A stretch of 64,000 bases of DNA from UBA1444 sp964521625 (GTDB taxonomy: Bacteria; Bacillota; Negativicutes; UBA1444), in the NCBI GenBank assembly GCA_964521625.1, contig CAZFSM010000020.1:1-64000 (forward strand), given 5' to 3'. Positions 1-8,016 of this stretch are shown one piece after another. Both the position numbers and the translations under genes were made by a program. The notes beneath the pieces are model-generated. The model was not told where the DNA came from and made no database searches. It was given only the letters and a program-made list of their open reading frames with translations. Each line of letters begins with the position of its first letter. Position 1 is the first letter of the stretch.

Positions 1-83
1 CGACCGCAAGGTAATTAGTCCTGCGGAAATGCCCGGTAGTTCGCGCCCCATCCCCTTAGAGCCTATGCTGTTGTTGCCTACAG

Positions 84-671
84 CTATATTATACTGCCGT
101 TCTTTCCAGCGTGAACGCGCTCAGCCCAGATTTTCCTCACTTTTTCCCAGTCCGCCACCGCTTCGGCAATCGCCGCGGCGATCCGCCACTGTTCCAGCGG
201 ATCGGCCAGCATCGCCCGGTCGATCGGGTTCGAGATAAAGCCGCACTCGATGAGCACCGCCGGGCAGCAGGTCTGGCGCAGCAGCTGGAATTTGTCCGCC
301 TTGACGCCGCGATCCTCGGTCAGCAGCGCGTCGCAGATGCGAAACTGGATGGCGCGAGCCAGCCGTTCGCCAGCTGCGCTGCCGGGGTAGTGATAGACTT
401 CCGTCCCCTCGGCCTCGATTTTTCGGAAACTGTTGCAGTGAATGCTGAGGAAAACGTTGGCGCCCCATTCGTTCGACATCGCTGCCCGCCAGTCCAGTTC
501 GTCGTCCGCCACCGGCCCATCCCGCGTCAGCAGCACGGCGTGCCCGCACTGCTGCAACTCCTGCTCGAGAAACCGGGCGATCGCCAGGTTCAGCGCCGCT
601 TCGGTCAGGCCACCGGCGCAGGCCCCCGGTTCGGCCGGACCGCTGTGGCCGGGATCGACGCAAATTTTCAT
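84..671 (-). CDS. N-acetylmuramoyl-L-alanine amidase (Amidase_3), probable phage endolysin
   Basis: 195 aa zinc amidase expected to cut the MurNAc-L-Ala bond of peptidoglycan. It opens directly with the DPGHSG motif (residues 6-11, zinc ligand H9), has E24, the SIHCNS motif with H78 and the catalytic-type E142 in LIECGF, so the Amidase_3 metal site is complete. There is no signal peptide and no separate cell-wall-binding domain, which fits a holin-dependent phage lysin better than a host autolysin. Its ATG overlaps the stop of the upstream antirepressor gene by 4 bp, so the two are translated together. The holin and structural genes are not in the window. Confidence 0.88.
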   Translation of the reverse strand: MKICVDPGHSGPAEPGACAGGLTEAALNLAIARFLEQELQQCGHAVLLTRDGPVADDELDWRAAMSNEWGANVFLSIHCNSFRKIEAEGTEVYHYPGSAAGERLARAIQFRICDALLTEDRGVKADKFQLLRQTCCPAVLIECGFISNPIDRAMLADPLEQWRIAAAIAEAVADWEKVRKIWAERVHAGKNGSII

Positions 672-1456
672 GACCGCTGCTCTCGCACGGCGGCCGGCAG
701 CGCGATCAGGTGGCGGCGGATGAACTCGACGCCTTTTTCGTAGACCCGCGTTACCGCCTTCACCCGCATCGAGCCGTCCGCCGCGTAGTAGTCCGACTGA
801 ACGATTCGAAAATAGCCGCGCTCCACATAGCGCTGTTTGGCAACGTTATCCGCCATCAGGATACCCTGCGCCCGCAGAAACCGGATCAGGTTGTTGCGGC
901 CGAAGCCAGACAGACCGATCATTTTGGCTGTCTCGCCGAGCGAGAAGGAATTTTCGCTATCGGCCACCGCGTCATAAAACTCGGCCTTGGGCCGCATTGC
1001 GGCGTTTTCCTGCCGCAGCCCTTCACATTCGGTTTCGGCTTCCAGCGCCAGGTTCAGTAGCTGACGGCGATTGAGCGCCAACATTCCGCCTTTTTCTTCG
1101 CCTGCCTTTGCGCCCTCCATCCGGTACACGCCGCTGCGCCGAAGCGCCGGCAGCACTTCATGGGTGATCCAGTGGCCAAACGCCTTGGCCTCCGGTTTAC
1201 GGCTGCCCAGCACCAGCGTATACAAACCCGCTTCATTGATGATGCGCATTTCCTGACGGCGACCGAGCGAATCGACGAGTTCGATTAAATCGACATCGTC
1301 CGGGACTAGCCGGGAAATGGCGTCCCGCGTGTTGTTGACGTCCAGTGCGCTGCATACGTCCTGCACGACGAACCAATACTGACCGTCATTGAGCACGGTA
1401 CGCAGCCGCCGGTTCTGGTAGTTGAAAACCCGTTCGAGCGCTGTAATGTTGTTCAT
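668..1456 (-). CDS. Phage antirepressor, BRO-N plus KilAC domains
   Basis: 262 aa. Residues about 1-115 match the BRO-N fold (WFVVQDVCSALD near residue 28, then INEAGLYTLVLGSRKPEAK and WITHEVLPALRR). Residues about 140-255 match the KilAC/ANT DNA-binding domain. Proteins of this architecture are phage antirepressors that relieve CI-type repression. The ATG is preceded by a strong AGGAGG at 9 bp. It lies downstream of the replication genes on the same strand and is coupled to the amidase. The biochemical target cannot be told from the sequence. Confidence 0.88.
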   Translation of the reverse strand: MNNITALERVFNYQNRRLRTVLNDGQYWFVVQDVCSALDVNNTRDAISRLVPDDVDLIELVDSLGRRQEMRIINEAGLYTLVLGSRKPEAKAFGHWITHEVLPALRRSGVYRMEGAKAGEEKGGMLALNRRQLLNLALEAETECEGLRQENAAMRPKAEFYDAVADSENSFSLGETAKMIGLSGFGRNNLIRFLRAQGILMADNVAKQRYVERGYFRIVQSDYYAADGSMRVKAVTRVYEKGVEFIRRHLIALPAAVREQRS

Positions 1457-1506
1457 GAAATGATCCCTCCTATCCCTTTTGGTTTTTGTAGTTTATCGGA
1501 TAACTT

Positions 1507-1632
1507 AAAGAAATGCTGAATAACTCGCTTTCTGTCGATTTTCGTCTTGATTCGCAGTGACTTGCAACTGGTTTTGTCGGTGAATACTACGACGCCAATC
1601 CAAGGAAATCTCCGTTATTTAAGCATTTCCTT
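1507..1632. repeat. Palindromic MITE-like element, short internally deleted copy (copy 1)
   Basis: About 126 bp with terminal inverted repeats: the left end near 1507-1524 (aaatgctgaataac) mirrors the right end near 1613-1631 (gttatttaagcattt). Interior blocks (cttgattcgca, actggttt, gaatactacg, aatctcc) match copy 3 at 48581-48786 in the same order. The central hairpin of the other copies is missing, so this looks like an internally deleted member. Its right edge touches the stop codon of the ATPase gene. Confidence 0.7.
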
Positions 1633-3481
1633 AAAACCCCGGTCCTGCCGCAACCACCACTTGTTCTTGTCGCCCTGCCACCGCTTTCCCAAACGGCTCT
1701 GCCGCTATCTTTCCTGCCACGTCCGCCGGTTCCGCTGCCGCAGCTGCCACAAACGCCTCCGCTGCCGGCTGCATCGCCAGCATCGATTCACCTTCGCTGA
1801 CTACCAGCCGGATCAGCTGGGCTGGCGTATCGATCAGCGTCGTTACCGCTTCGGCGTTGTCGATGAAGATCGGCGCGCTAAGGCCGTAGTGGGCGGACAG
1901 CGAGTTGATGATATCCAGCCCGGTGTTGATCTGGGCGGCATGGTTGAGACCGCTGTTGAACGGGACCCGCTCGGGGCCGAGGACTTCGCAGACTTCATTG
2001 AGTGCGCCGTTGACCTGCTGTTCAAACAGGCGGAAGCGGGCCAGCCGGAAATAGCCGTTGATCCGTTCTTCCAGCAGACCGACTTTGACCCGCAGGAACT
2101 CTTCGCACAAAAACTGCTGCCGCTCCAGCTCGGTGTACTCGGCAGCCAGGGTTTGCTCGCGCTGGTGCAGTGCGGCGATGCGCGCTTCGGCCTGTTTTCG
2201 CTGCGCCGCCAAGGCCTGACGCCGGGCCACTTCCGCCGCCGCCAGCTTGGCTGCCGCCAATTCGGCAGGGTCCGTCACTGCGGCCGCCTGCAAAGCGGCG
2301 ACCTCGGCGTCAATTTCTGCCAGCGCCGCTTCCTGGGCCGGCATCGCGGCGAGGATCGCTTGCAGCGCCAGTTGCTGCTGCTGTTGTTTGCCAAGCAGCG
2401 CCTGGCCTTCGGCAGTCAGTCGCTCCAGCTGCTGCGTCTGCTCGGCTGCAAACTGGGCCTGTGCTTTTTGCCGCGTCTGGGCGGCCAGCTCGGCCGGAAT
2501 CGACTGTCCACAGGTGGGGCAGTGGTCAGGACTGTTCGAGACAAAGGTCTTGCTGTTTACCTGGTTCCAGGCGGCTCGTTTTTCCGCCAGCTGGGCGGCG
2601 AGCCGCGCGGTCGCCTCCGTAAGGTCGCGGCTGCTGCGGTGGGCGGCTGCCAGTTCGTCGCTTGCCTGCTGCCGGCGCTGTTCCAGCTTCCTTAGCGTTT
2701 CCGCCTGTTTGGCGTTTGCCGTCTGCAACGTTTGCAGTCGCCCGGCCTGCGCGGCCTCGTTCTCTGGTTCGGCTTCCGGTACGGTTTCAGCTTCGTCCGC
2801 CGGCATCGCCCGCGCCGCTTCGTCCACCCGCACCGGAATCGCCTTCAGTTCGCTATTGAGCAGCTGCTTGCGCGCCGCCAGATGTCGCCGGTAGTCCTCG
2901 ATGCTGCGTCCGGCCAACAGAGCCGGCAGTTCGGCCAGCCGGGCGTCGCCGGCAATCAGGTCGGCCTCGCTGATGTCGCCGCACAGTTCCAGCAGTATCC
3001 GGCGGCGCTGCTGCCAGGGCAATTTGGCGGCGAAGTACAGCGGGTCGGTCAACAGCCGCAGCAGCGTTTCCTCGGCGAATGTGGCAATCACCGCGTCGTA
3101 GTCTTTTTTCGGCAGCGGCATCTGGTCGATCTCGTAGGCGATGCGGTGTCCGCTGAACTCGGCCGCAGACGCGCCGCGCGACTTGACCCAGCATTCGGAC
3201 AGGGTTTTTTTCAGCTGCCGCCGCCGGCCCTGGTTCTCTATTTCGATCTCGACGCTATGCTCCAGCATCGGGATCGGCGCGCCGGACTCATCCAGCGTTT
3301 TTAGCTCGAAGTCGCAGTGGCCGGACGAGTCCCGGTCGAACAGGACCCAGAAAAAACCGTCCAGCAGGGTGGTCTTGCCGCTGCCATTGTCGCCGCTGAC
3401 AGCCACGCTGCCGCCCTCGGGCGAAAAAGTGTAGGAGCGGATTCCCTTGAAGTTGACCAGTGTTTCACGCAGTAGTTTCAT
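1631..3481 (-). CDS. Phage SMC/Rad50-like AAA ATPase with zinc hook
   Basis: 616 aa. The N-terminus has the SMC-type opening (FKGIRSYTF) and Walker A GDNGSGKTT at residues 30-38. A long Ala/Gln/Glu-rich coiled coil spans about 200-450, interrupted by a CPTCG zinc-hook motif at 321-325. A Walker B-like IFIDNAE lies near residue 548. Phage ATPases of this type usually sit beside recombination or replication genes and are thought to act with a recombinase or nuclease; none is visible here, so the role is inferred. ATG overlaps the upstream stop (ATGA). The stop codon lies at the edge of a repeat element, so the C-terminal tail may have been altered by the insertion. Confidence 0.82.
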   Translation of the reverse strand: MKLLRETLVNFKGIRSYTFSPEGGSVAVSGDNGSGKTTLLDGFFWVLFDRDSSGHCDFELKTLDESGAPIPMLEHSVEIEIENQGRRRQLKKTLSECWVKSRGASAAEFSGHRIAYEIDQMPLPKKDYDAVIATFAEETLLRLLTDPLYFAAKLPWQQRRRILLELCGDISEADLIAGDARLAELPALLAGRSIEDYRRHLAARKQLLNSELKAIPVRVDEAARAMPADEAETVPEAEPENEAAQAGRLQTLQTANAKQAETLRKLEQRRQQASDELAAAHRSSRDLTEATARLAAQLAEKRAAWNQVNSKTFVSNSPDHCPTCGQSIPAELAAQTRQKAQAQFAAEQTQQLERLTAEGQALLGKQQQQQLALQAILAAMPAQEAALAEIDAEVAALQAAAVTDPAELAAAKLAAAEVARRQALAAQRKQAEARIAALHQREQTLAAEYTELERQQFLCEEFLRVKVGLLEERINGYFRLARFRLFEQQVNGALNEVCEVLGPERVPFNSGLNHAAQINTGLDIINSLSAHYGLSAPIFIDNAEAVTTLIDTPAQLIRLVVSEGESMLAMQPAAEAFVAAAAAEPADVAGKIAAEPFGKAVAGRQEQVVVAAGPGF

Positions 3482-4011
3482 CGGTTCGCCTCCTGTTTCG
3501 TTTGGCCGCCGACCAGCGCCCGGATCAGGTCGCCGACGCCGGCGATTTTCATCACCTGTTCGATTTCTTTGGCTTGTTTGCGTTTGTTTTTCATCGACTC
3601 ATACAGTTTGAGGAAATGCGCCCGGTCGGCTGCCGGATTTTCGCTGCAGCACAGCTGGCGCCAGCCGATTGAACGGGCCGCCCGCCGCACCAGGTCATAG
3701 CTGAACACCGGCGCTTTGTAGATTCCGGCGGCGCAAATCTGCTGCTCGACTTCCTCCCAGGCTTCGGCGGCGGTAGGCAGTTTTTCATTTCGCGGGTCCA
3801 GCTCGCCTGCTGCGGCGACGATGCGGGCCACGCTGGGGAAAAAGTCCGACTCGCGGCAGACTTTGATTACAGCCGCTTTCGCCACCACCGGATCGAGCTC
3901 GGCCAACATGATCGACCAGGCCGCCACGATCGGCGTCGGGTCCTTGGTCTGCATGGTCGGATTACTGCTGGCAGCGAGAGCCACCAATGCGCAAATTTCC
4001 TGTTTCGTCAA
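3478..4011 (-). CDS. Putative phage helicase loader/inhibitor (G39P-like)
   Basis: 177 aa, TTG start with AGGAGGGG upstream. The N-terminal region (TKQEI, then PIVAAWSIMLAELDP and FFPSVARIVAA) resembles the loader/inhibitor of the G40P helicase family, small proteins that bind a DnaB-like helicase and deliver it to the replication origin. The C-terminal half is charged. It overlaps the end of the replisome organiser gene by 50 bp, as in compact phage replication modules, and overlaps the ATPase start by 4 bp. The family call rests on the N-terminal pattern and on position; an uncharacterised phage replication accessory protein is the alternative. Confidence 0.6.
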   Translation of the reverse strand: MTKQEICALVALAASSNPTMQTKDPTPIVAAWSIMLAELDPVVAKAAVIKVCRESDFFPSVARIVAAAGELDPRNEKLPTAAEAWEEVEQQICAAGIYKAPVFSYDLVRRAARSIGWRQLCCSENPAADRAHFLKLYESMKNKRKQAKEIEQVMKIAGVGDLIRALVGGQTKQEANR

Positions 4012-4858
4012 TGGGAACCCCTCCTTTCGCTATGTCGGCCAGTTGAGCGTTGAACTTGTTTGACAGCGCCGCCGGACTGGCCCGCCGGCCCGGTTGCAGC
4101 TCGCGCAGTTCTTTGCGCAGTTCGCGTACCCCCCAGGACAAGATACTTTTGTAGTCGTTGCGGTACTGGGCTCCTTTGTCCGGACTGTTGGTTTTGTAGG
4201 CATCCAAGATGGTGACCAGGCGATCTGCGCCTTCGTCGCCGTATTCACGCTGCAGTTTCGCCAGTTCTTCCGGTGTCAGGAACACTGTGTCCGCCTGCTG
4301 CACCACACCGGCACGCAACGACGACGGGCAGGGCTGCTGCGCTGCGGCTGCCGTTTTCTCTGGTTCGGGTTCCTCTACTTCCCTTGGATTTCTTTCGGTT
4401 TGTTTTGCTGTGCTTTGGTCTAGTTTGCTTTGATTTACTTTGTCGATTTCGGTCGGAATTATCACCGGTTCGCTGGAGTTTCCGCTGCGGAAACCCGGCT
4501 TGTGCGGCAGCGCCTGTTTGCGTTTCACAAACACCGACTCCAGATTCTTTACAAAGTTATCGCTCCAGACGATTTTTTTGGCCCAGCAGGCGGCGTCGAT
4601 CGCCTCGATCTCGGCCAGCTTGTCGAGGATATCGCGGGCCATCGGCTCCGTTACCCGCGTTTTTGACAATAAATATTCCCAATCTGCCGAGTGATGGCAG
4701 TTGAACGAGAAATCATTGCTGTCGCCCAGCAGTTCCAGCAGTTTGAACCAGAAGGCATACCCGTCGTTACCCCAGCGGGCCTCCAATATCGCGATCGTCT
4801 TGCCGCTGCGGGTGACGTGGGGAAAATAATCCACTTTTGTTTTGGCCGGTCTTGCCAT
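3962..4858 (-). CDS. Phage replisome organiser, Lin1244/Lin1753 (DUF4373)-like N-terminal domain
   Basis: 298 aa. Residues 1-115 show the hallmark of this family: MARP, then DYFPHVTRSGKTI, GNDGYAFWFKLLELLG and a winged-helix-like stretch. The C-terminal part (YGDEGADRLVTILDAY... NDYKSILSWGV) resembles the tail of DnaD-type initiators and would bind DNA. A low-complexity Glu/Pro/Gln linker lies between. ATG has CAGGAGG at 7 bp. It is the first large gene after the Cro-like regulator, the expected position for phage origin recognition. Confidence 0.82.
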   Translation of the reverse strand: MARPAKTKVDYFPHVTRSGKTIAILEARWGNDGYAFWFKLLELLGDSNDFSFNCHHSADWEYLLSKTRVTEPMARDILDKLAEIEAIDAACWAKKIVWSDNFVKNLESVFVKRKQALPHKPGFRSGNSSEPVIIPTEIDKVNQSKLDQSTAKQTERNPREVEEPEPEKTAAAAQQPCPSSLRAGVVQQADTVFLTPEELAKLQREYGDEGADRLVTILDAYKTNSPDKGAQYRNDYKSILSWGVRELRKELRELQPGRRASPAALSNKFNAQLADIAKGGVPIDETGNLRIGGSRCQQ

Positions 4859-4885
4859 AAAAAAACCTCCTGTTCCAGCGTGTTC

Positions 4886-5080
4886 TTACCCCAGCAAAAA
4901 TACTTGCCCGACATCCTTTCCCAAGGCCGAAGCTATTTTTCGCATGGTCGCCGCACCTGGATTGCCGCGCTGCCCCTTGGCCAGCATCGACACGTATTGC
5001 GCAGACATACCGGCCTGTTCGGCGATGTACCGATAGGTCATCCCTTGCCGAACACGCCAGTAATCGATTCGATTTTCCAT
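4886..5080 (-). CDS. Cro-like XRE helix-turn-helix protein
   Basis: 64 aa, essentially a single HTH_3 domain (YRYIAEQAGMSAQYVSMLAKG). It is transcribed divergently from the XRE repressor at 5304 and is the first gene of the replication transcription unit, so it is the probable Cro-type early regulator. ATG at 5080 follows GGAGGTG. Only 27 bp separate it from the replisome organiser. Confidence 0.85.
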   Translation of the reverse strand: MENRIDYWRVRQGMTYRYIAEQAGMSAQYVSMLAKGQRGNPGAATMRKIASALGKDVGQVFLLG

Positions 5081-5235
5081 ACATTCACCTCCAGAAAATA
5101 TAACAATGGGTTTATGTTAGCACGGCTTTTTTGCCTGTGCAAAACCGATAATCTCCCATTTAAAATGCTTGAAATAAGGTCTTGATTGAATGAAAATACG
5201 TCAGATAGATTTTTAGTACATTTTCTTTATTTTTC

Positions 5236-5279
5236 TTGAAATTAACTAAACCGATAGTTTATAATATGAGCGAACTATC
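5236..5279 (+). promoter_or_regulatory. Repressor promoter with overlapping inverted-repeat operator
   Basis: TTGAAA at 5236-5241 and TATAAT at 5260-5265 are separated by 18 bp. An inverted repeat, GATAGTT (5253-5259) and AACTATC (5273-5279), brackets the -10 box. This suggests autoregulation of the plus-strand repressor by it or by the Cro-like protein. It is seen directly in the sequence; binding is inferred. Confidence 0.7.
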
Positions 5280-5303
5280 ACAATAACAAAGGAGATAATG
5301 ACG

Positions 5304-5699
5304 ATGTTTGGTAATAACGTGAGACAACTCCTGAAGCAAAAAAAAATCACGTCGCGCGTACTGGCGACGCAAATTGGCGTTTCAGAGACATATATCAGCA
5401 ACCTGCTGACCGGCGTGAAGAAGCCCAGCATGAAAATGGTTGACAAGCTTGTTGCGTATTTCGCAGTGACACCGTCAGACCTATTGGCAACAAAAGAGCC
5501 CCCACCCAAGGCAGAGGTGGTGGCTTTGGCTCAAAAATATGAGTCGGTACTACTGGCACTAGAATCCATGAGGCCGGAGCTTGCCGCAGATATTTCGGCG
5601 CGAATCGAGGCTGCTGCCAGCTTGTTCCCCCGCACGGATGCATCGGAGAAACAGAGCCAGGGCGGTGCATCCTATTTGCGCAAGAAAAAACCTGGCTGA
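5304..5699 (+). CDS. XRE-family phage repressor (CI-like, no peptidase domain)
   Basis: 131 aa from the ATG at 5304; an ATG at 5298 is in frame but only 3 bp from GGAG (5291-5294), so 5304 is preferred. The HTH lies at about residues 5-60 (SRVLATQIGVSETYISNLLTG). The rest is a short Ala/Glu-rich region with no S24 (LexA-type) peptidase Ser/Lys pair, so RecA-driven self-cleavage is unlikely. That fits induction through the antirepressor at 668-1456. It is divergent from the Cro-like gene across an operator region. Confidence 0.85.
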   Translation: MFGNNVRQLLKQKKITSRVLATQIGVSETYISNLLTGVKKPSMKMVDKLVAYFAVTPSDLLATKEPPPKAEVVALAQKYESVLLALESMRPELAADISARIEAAASLFPRTDASEKQSQGGASYLRKKKPG

Positions 5700-5915
5700 A
5701 GTGGCTCGCTACGAGGTGCAGGCAAGAATCGGAGCCGACCGATCGCGTCCCTTGCAGAGAGTGACGGAAAGGAAAGAAAACCGCAATATTCCCGATAAGT
5801 AAGCAAAATTGGATTAGCAAACAGATTAAAAAAAATATGCCCTTCTCCGGATTTTTTAACTTAAAATCTGTGTAGCGCCAATATCGATAAAATGGGTTTC
5901 TTAGCAATTATTGCT

Positions 5916-6338
5916 TTATCGCATGTTGGGTGGCCAACACAAACTGATATGATACCGCCCTATATTGCTCGGAGTTTTGTGTACAACATAGAGTTGATAA
6001 CTTCCCTTACTGTATAAGCTAGCTCCTTCGTGTTCATTTTGAAGAATCCATTGGTTTTTCTTTGCTTCTTCCTGGTAGTGTTTTTTGATCTCATCACTGC
6101 TTTGGTTCGTATAATAAACATAAAGGAATGTTACTGCAGTAGATTTATGTAAAGTTTCGGTTTGCCACAAATTTGAACCTGGCATAATTGTTAGTTGTGA
6201 ATATTCCCGTTGCAACTCACTCACAGCTTTATCCGAGATTGGGGCAAGAGCGAACTCTGATCTAATTATCATAAACGCAGCAAAAGTGCAAATTATAAAG
6301 CTGAATATATATTTTAGATATTTTGTTCGAAAAAACAT
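5916..6338 (-). CDS. Hypothetical membrane-anchored protein
   Basis: 140 aa. There is one N-terminal membrane segment (residues about 9-30) followed by a roughly 110 aa extracytoplasmic part ending in YHISLCWPP. The gene is AT-rich, unlike the prophage replication genes. ATG has GAGG upstream. I recognise no family. It lies between the repressor and a decayed toxin-antitoxin locus, a usual place for prophage cargo. Confidence 0.6.
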   Translation of the reverse strand: MFFRTKYLKYIFSFIICTFAAFMIIRSEFALAPISDKAVSELQREYSQLTIMPGSNLWQTETLHKSTAVTFLYVYYTNQSSDEIKKHYQEEAKKNQWILQNEHEGASLYSKGSYQLYVVHKTPSNIGRYHISLCWPPNMR

Positions 6339-6443
6339 CGAAGTATAATCCTCGTTTTTAGTTTATTTTTTGCAAGCATAAAATGCTTACTTTGAACATA
6401 TCTGACTTTCTACATGATTTTATATTTCCCCTGCAAACATAAG

Positions 6444-6475
6444 AAAGCCGCCCACCAGAAGGTGAGTGGCAAGCA
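6444..6475 (-). terminator. Hairpin downstream of the decayed antitoxin
   Basis: Reading the minus strand, GCCACTCACC and GGTGGGCGGC pair around a TTCT loop and are followed by a short T-rich run (TTTCTT). It is placed to stop transcription leaving the antitoxin remnant. Confidence 0.5.
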
Positions 6476-6526
6476 TAAGACTGTACCAGCAGGAGCTGCG
6501 AATTTATAGAGAGTAAGGGCGTTCGT

Positions 6527-6781
6527 TTATCTTACTTCTTTAATTTCGCGTTCCAGTGCTTTCCGAATAAGCCGATTGTAGGGAATCCTCTCTTATTTCG
6601 CCTTGATCTTCACAGCCGCCAGCAGTTCGGCGGGCAGTTTCAAGCTGATGTCCGCATTTTTCGGCTTAATTTCAAAATGAATTTTTTTAAAGCCGGAAAG
6701 GTCGTACTCGCTCAAATCGGCTGTATCGACAAATTTTTCGGCTTCTGCATCGGTTTTAAGAATGGGGAGCTTCTTTTTCAT
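6527..6781 (-). pseudogene. CopG/BrnA-type antitoxin interrupted by an in-frame TAA
   Basis: From ATG at 6781 the frame codes 62 aa (MKKKLPILKTDAEAEKF..., YDLSGFKKIHFEIKPK, KLPAELLAAVKIKAK), the pattern of CopG-type antitoxins that accompany BrnT toxins. A TAA at 6595-6593 stops it. Reading on in the same frame gives ERIPYNRLIRKALEREI and a second TAA at 6529-6527, the usual family C-terminus (the IPYxxxIRKALE helix). One nonsense change (AAA to TAA would do) has therefore removed the second half of the ribbon-helix-helix domain. A shortened functional product is possible but the dimer core would be incomplete. Confidence 0.75.
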
Positions 6782-6863
6782 AACGGGCAACCTCCTTTGG
6801 GTGCATGTATCGGACGCTAATCGGGCGTATCGCGTCGCCCCGGATGGTAAAAGCGACGAAATG
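6756..6863 (-). pseudogene. C-terminal remnant of a BrnT-type toxin
   Basis: In the frame that overlaps the antitoxin start, the minus strand reads VAFTIRGDAIRPISVRYM followed by HPKEVARYEKEAP and a stop at 6756. This is the conserved end of BrnT ribonuclease toxins (TIRGDxIRxISAR). The frame is closed by TGA a few codons upstream, and no N-terminal half is found in the flanking DNA. The toxin is therefore a 3' fragment. Stop-start overlap with the antitoxin is the normal BrnTA arrangement. Confidence 0.7.
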
Positions 6864-7125
6864 GCAAGATTTTCAACTTTTGTGAAGTCTAATTTGTTTG
6901 GTTTGGCGAGTGGATTCAAAACGAAAAATATCATATATCATTAAGGATCAGCAGGATTTCTTATTTGCTTGTGGAAACGCATAATATAATTATATTAATA
7001 TCAAGTTAAATCAACGGTCAACCGCGCGAACCTAGTTGTCCTGGTAGCATAGAAAAATTATTCATTGGATATTATTGGCGTACCTTAACCATCAAAAAAA
7101 CATACTTAAAAGAGGAGTGAGCGCT

Positions 7126-7734
7126 TTGCTAGTGAACGAAGGTGTTAAATTGACTGGAAGAAATAATGGTCGTATTTTTAGCCGAATTCTTGTCATAATG
7201 TGCTTAACGGCGCTTGTTGTTGGCGGAACTGCGAGTGCAAGAATAAGGGCAGCAAGTGACTTTAACAATAGTATTGCCTTTTCCGTAGATGACCGATGGA
7301 CGAGTCGGGAGGGAACAAATCTAGCAACGCTTGTAAAGTATGTGGATTCTTCTGAAGCAGAAAAATATTGGTTTAGGGTCGATTCTTATTATACCTATAA
7401 AAGCAAACAATTTATCGACGTAATTATTAATGATAAAACCATCAGTCTTTCCCCAATTGAAGATCCCAATAAGGAATATTTGCGATGTGGTTATCACAAG
7501 CGTGGAAGTCAATTAGAAACCAACTTTCTGTTATTCCATCCAGCCTATACTTTGGTGTTTGATCTTAGCCCTGAAAATATTTCATTATTAAGTTCCGCTG
7601 AAAAAATTGCCATTGTTCTTAAACATGATGCAAAAGAACCAACGGTGCTTTCTTTTTCACAAGAAAAAGTCGACGAAATTAAGAAAATTATTAAGCTTAA
7701 AAGAAGTGACTTTAAAGACTATATTAAAAATTAA
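7126..7734 (+). CDS. Hypothetical secreted protein
   Basis: 202 aa from TTG at 7126, chosen because AGGAG (7113-7117) lies 8 bp upstream; the frame is open further upstream without a binding site. A signal-peptide-like segment (RILVIMCLTALVVGGTASA) is followed by about 170 residues rich in Tyr, Asp and Lys without cysteine clusters. Family not recognised. AT-rich, in the cargo zone just before the tRNA-Sec fragment. Confidence 0.6.
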   Translation: MLVNEGVKLTGRNNGRIFSRILVIMCLTALVVGGTASARIRAASDFNNSIAFSVDDRWTSREGTNLATLVKYVDSSEAEKYWFRVDSYYTYKSKQFIDVIINDKTISLSPIEDPNKEYLRCGYHKRGSQLETNFLLFHPAYTLVFDLSPENISLLSSAEKIAIVLKHDAKEPTVLSFSQEKVDEIKKIIKLKRSDFKDYIKN

Positions 7735-7902
7735 TCCTTCATCAATTGAATTATGTATGTGGAAAGGCCAAATACAATCGGTGTGTTCATTAGCCGTTGT
7801 ACTTGGATAGATTCGCGGAATGGATGAATTTTTTGCAAACACAAAGTGTCTTATTAAACAGAACATTTACTTCTTAATGGAAACTTGAAAATGCTTTTAG
7901 CT

Positions 7903-7970
7903 GTCTTCAAAACCGTGTGTGGGGCGGTGACCCCGTCCTGGGTGGGTTCGATTCCTACACGCTCCCGCCA
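7903..7970 (+). tRNA. 3' half of a tRNA-Sec (selC) gene, partial; probable attachment site
   Basis: The segment holds a UCA anticodon in a CTTCAAA loop (TCA at 7907-7909), a long variable arm (GGGG...CCCC), a T-arm (GTGGG TTCGATT CCTAC) and an 8-nt acceptor 3' strand ACGCTCCC followed by G and encoded CCA at 7970. No GGGAGCGT-like 5' strand or D-arm exists upstream, and the 5' side of the anticodon stem no longer pairs. This is therefore a 3' fragment, as left at the distal end of elements that integrate into tRNA genes. A terminator follows at 7981. Confidence 0.85.
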
Positions 7971-7980
7971 TAGTAAAATC

Positions 7981-8016
7981 AAGGCTCTTCGGCATTGTGA
8001 CCGAGGAGTCTTTTTG
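7981..8016 (+). terminator. Intrinsic terminator after the tRNA-Sec fragment
   Basis: GGCTCTTCGG and CCGAGGAGTC pair around an 8-nt loop and are followed by TTTTTG. The same hairpin with a different loop recurs at 10021-10056. Confidence 0.8.

Noticed and set aside
1547..2695. Long plus-strand open frame opposite the phage ATPase
   Set aside because: Antisense shadow of a GC-rich gene; its protein is Arg/Leu/Gln-rich without domains, while the minus-strand frame has Walker A and zinc-hook motifs.
5395..5907. Minus-strand open frame opposite the XRE repressor
   Set aside because: Shadow frame; no start signal and composition unlike a real protein.
6593..6595. Selenocysteine-type readthrough of the antitoxin stop
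   Set aside because: The codon is TAA, not TGA, so selenocysteine insertion does not apply; simple nonsense decay is the better reading.
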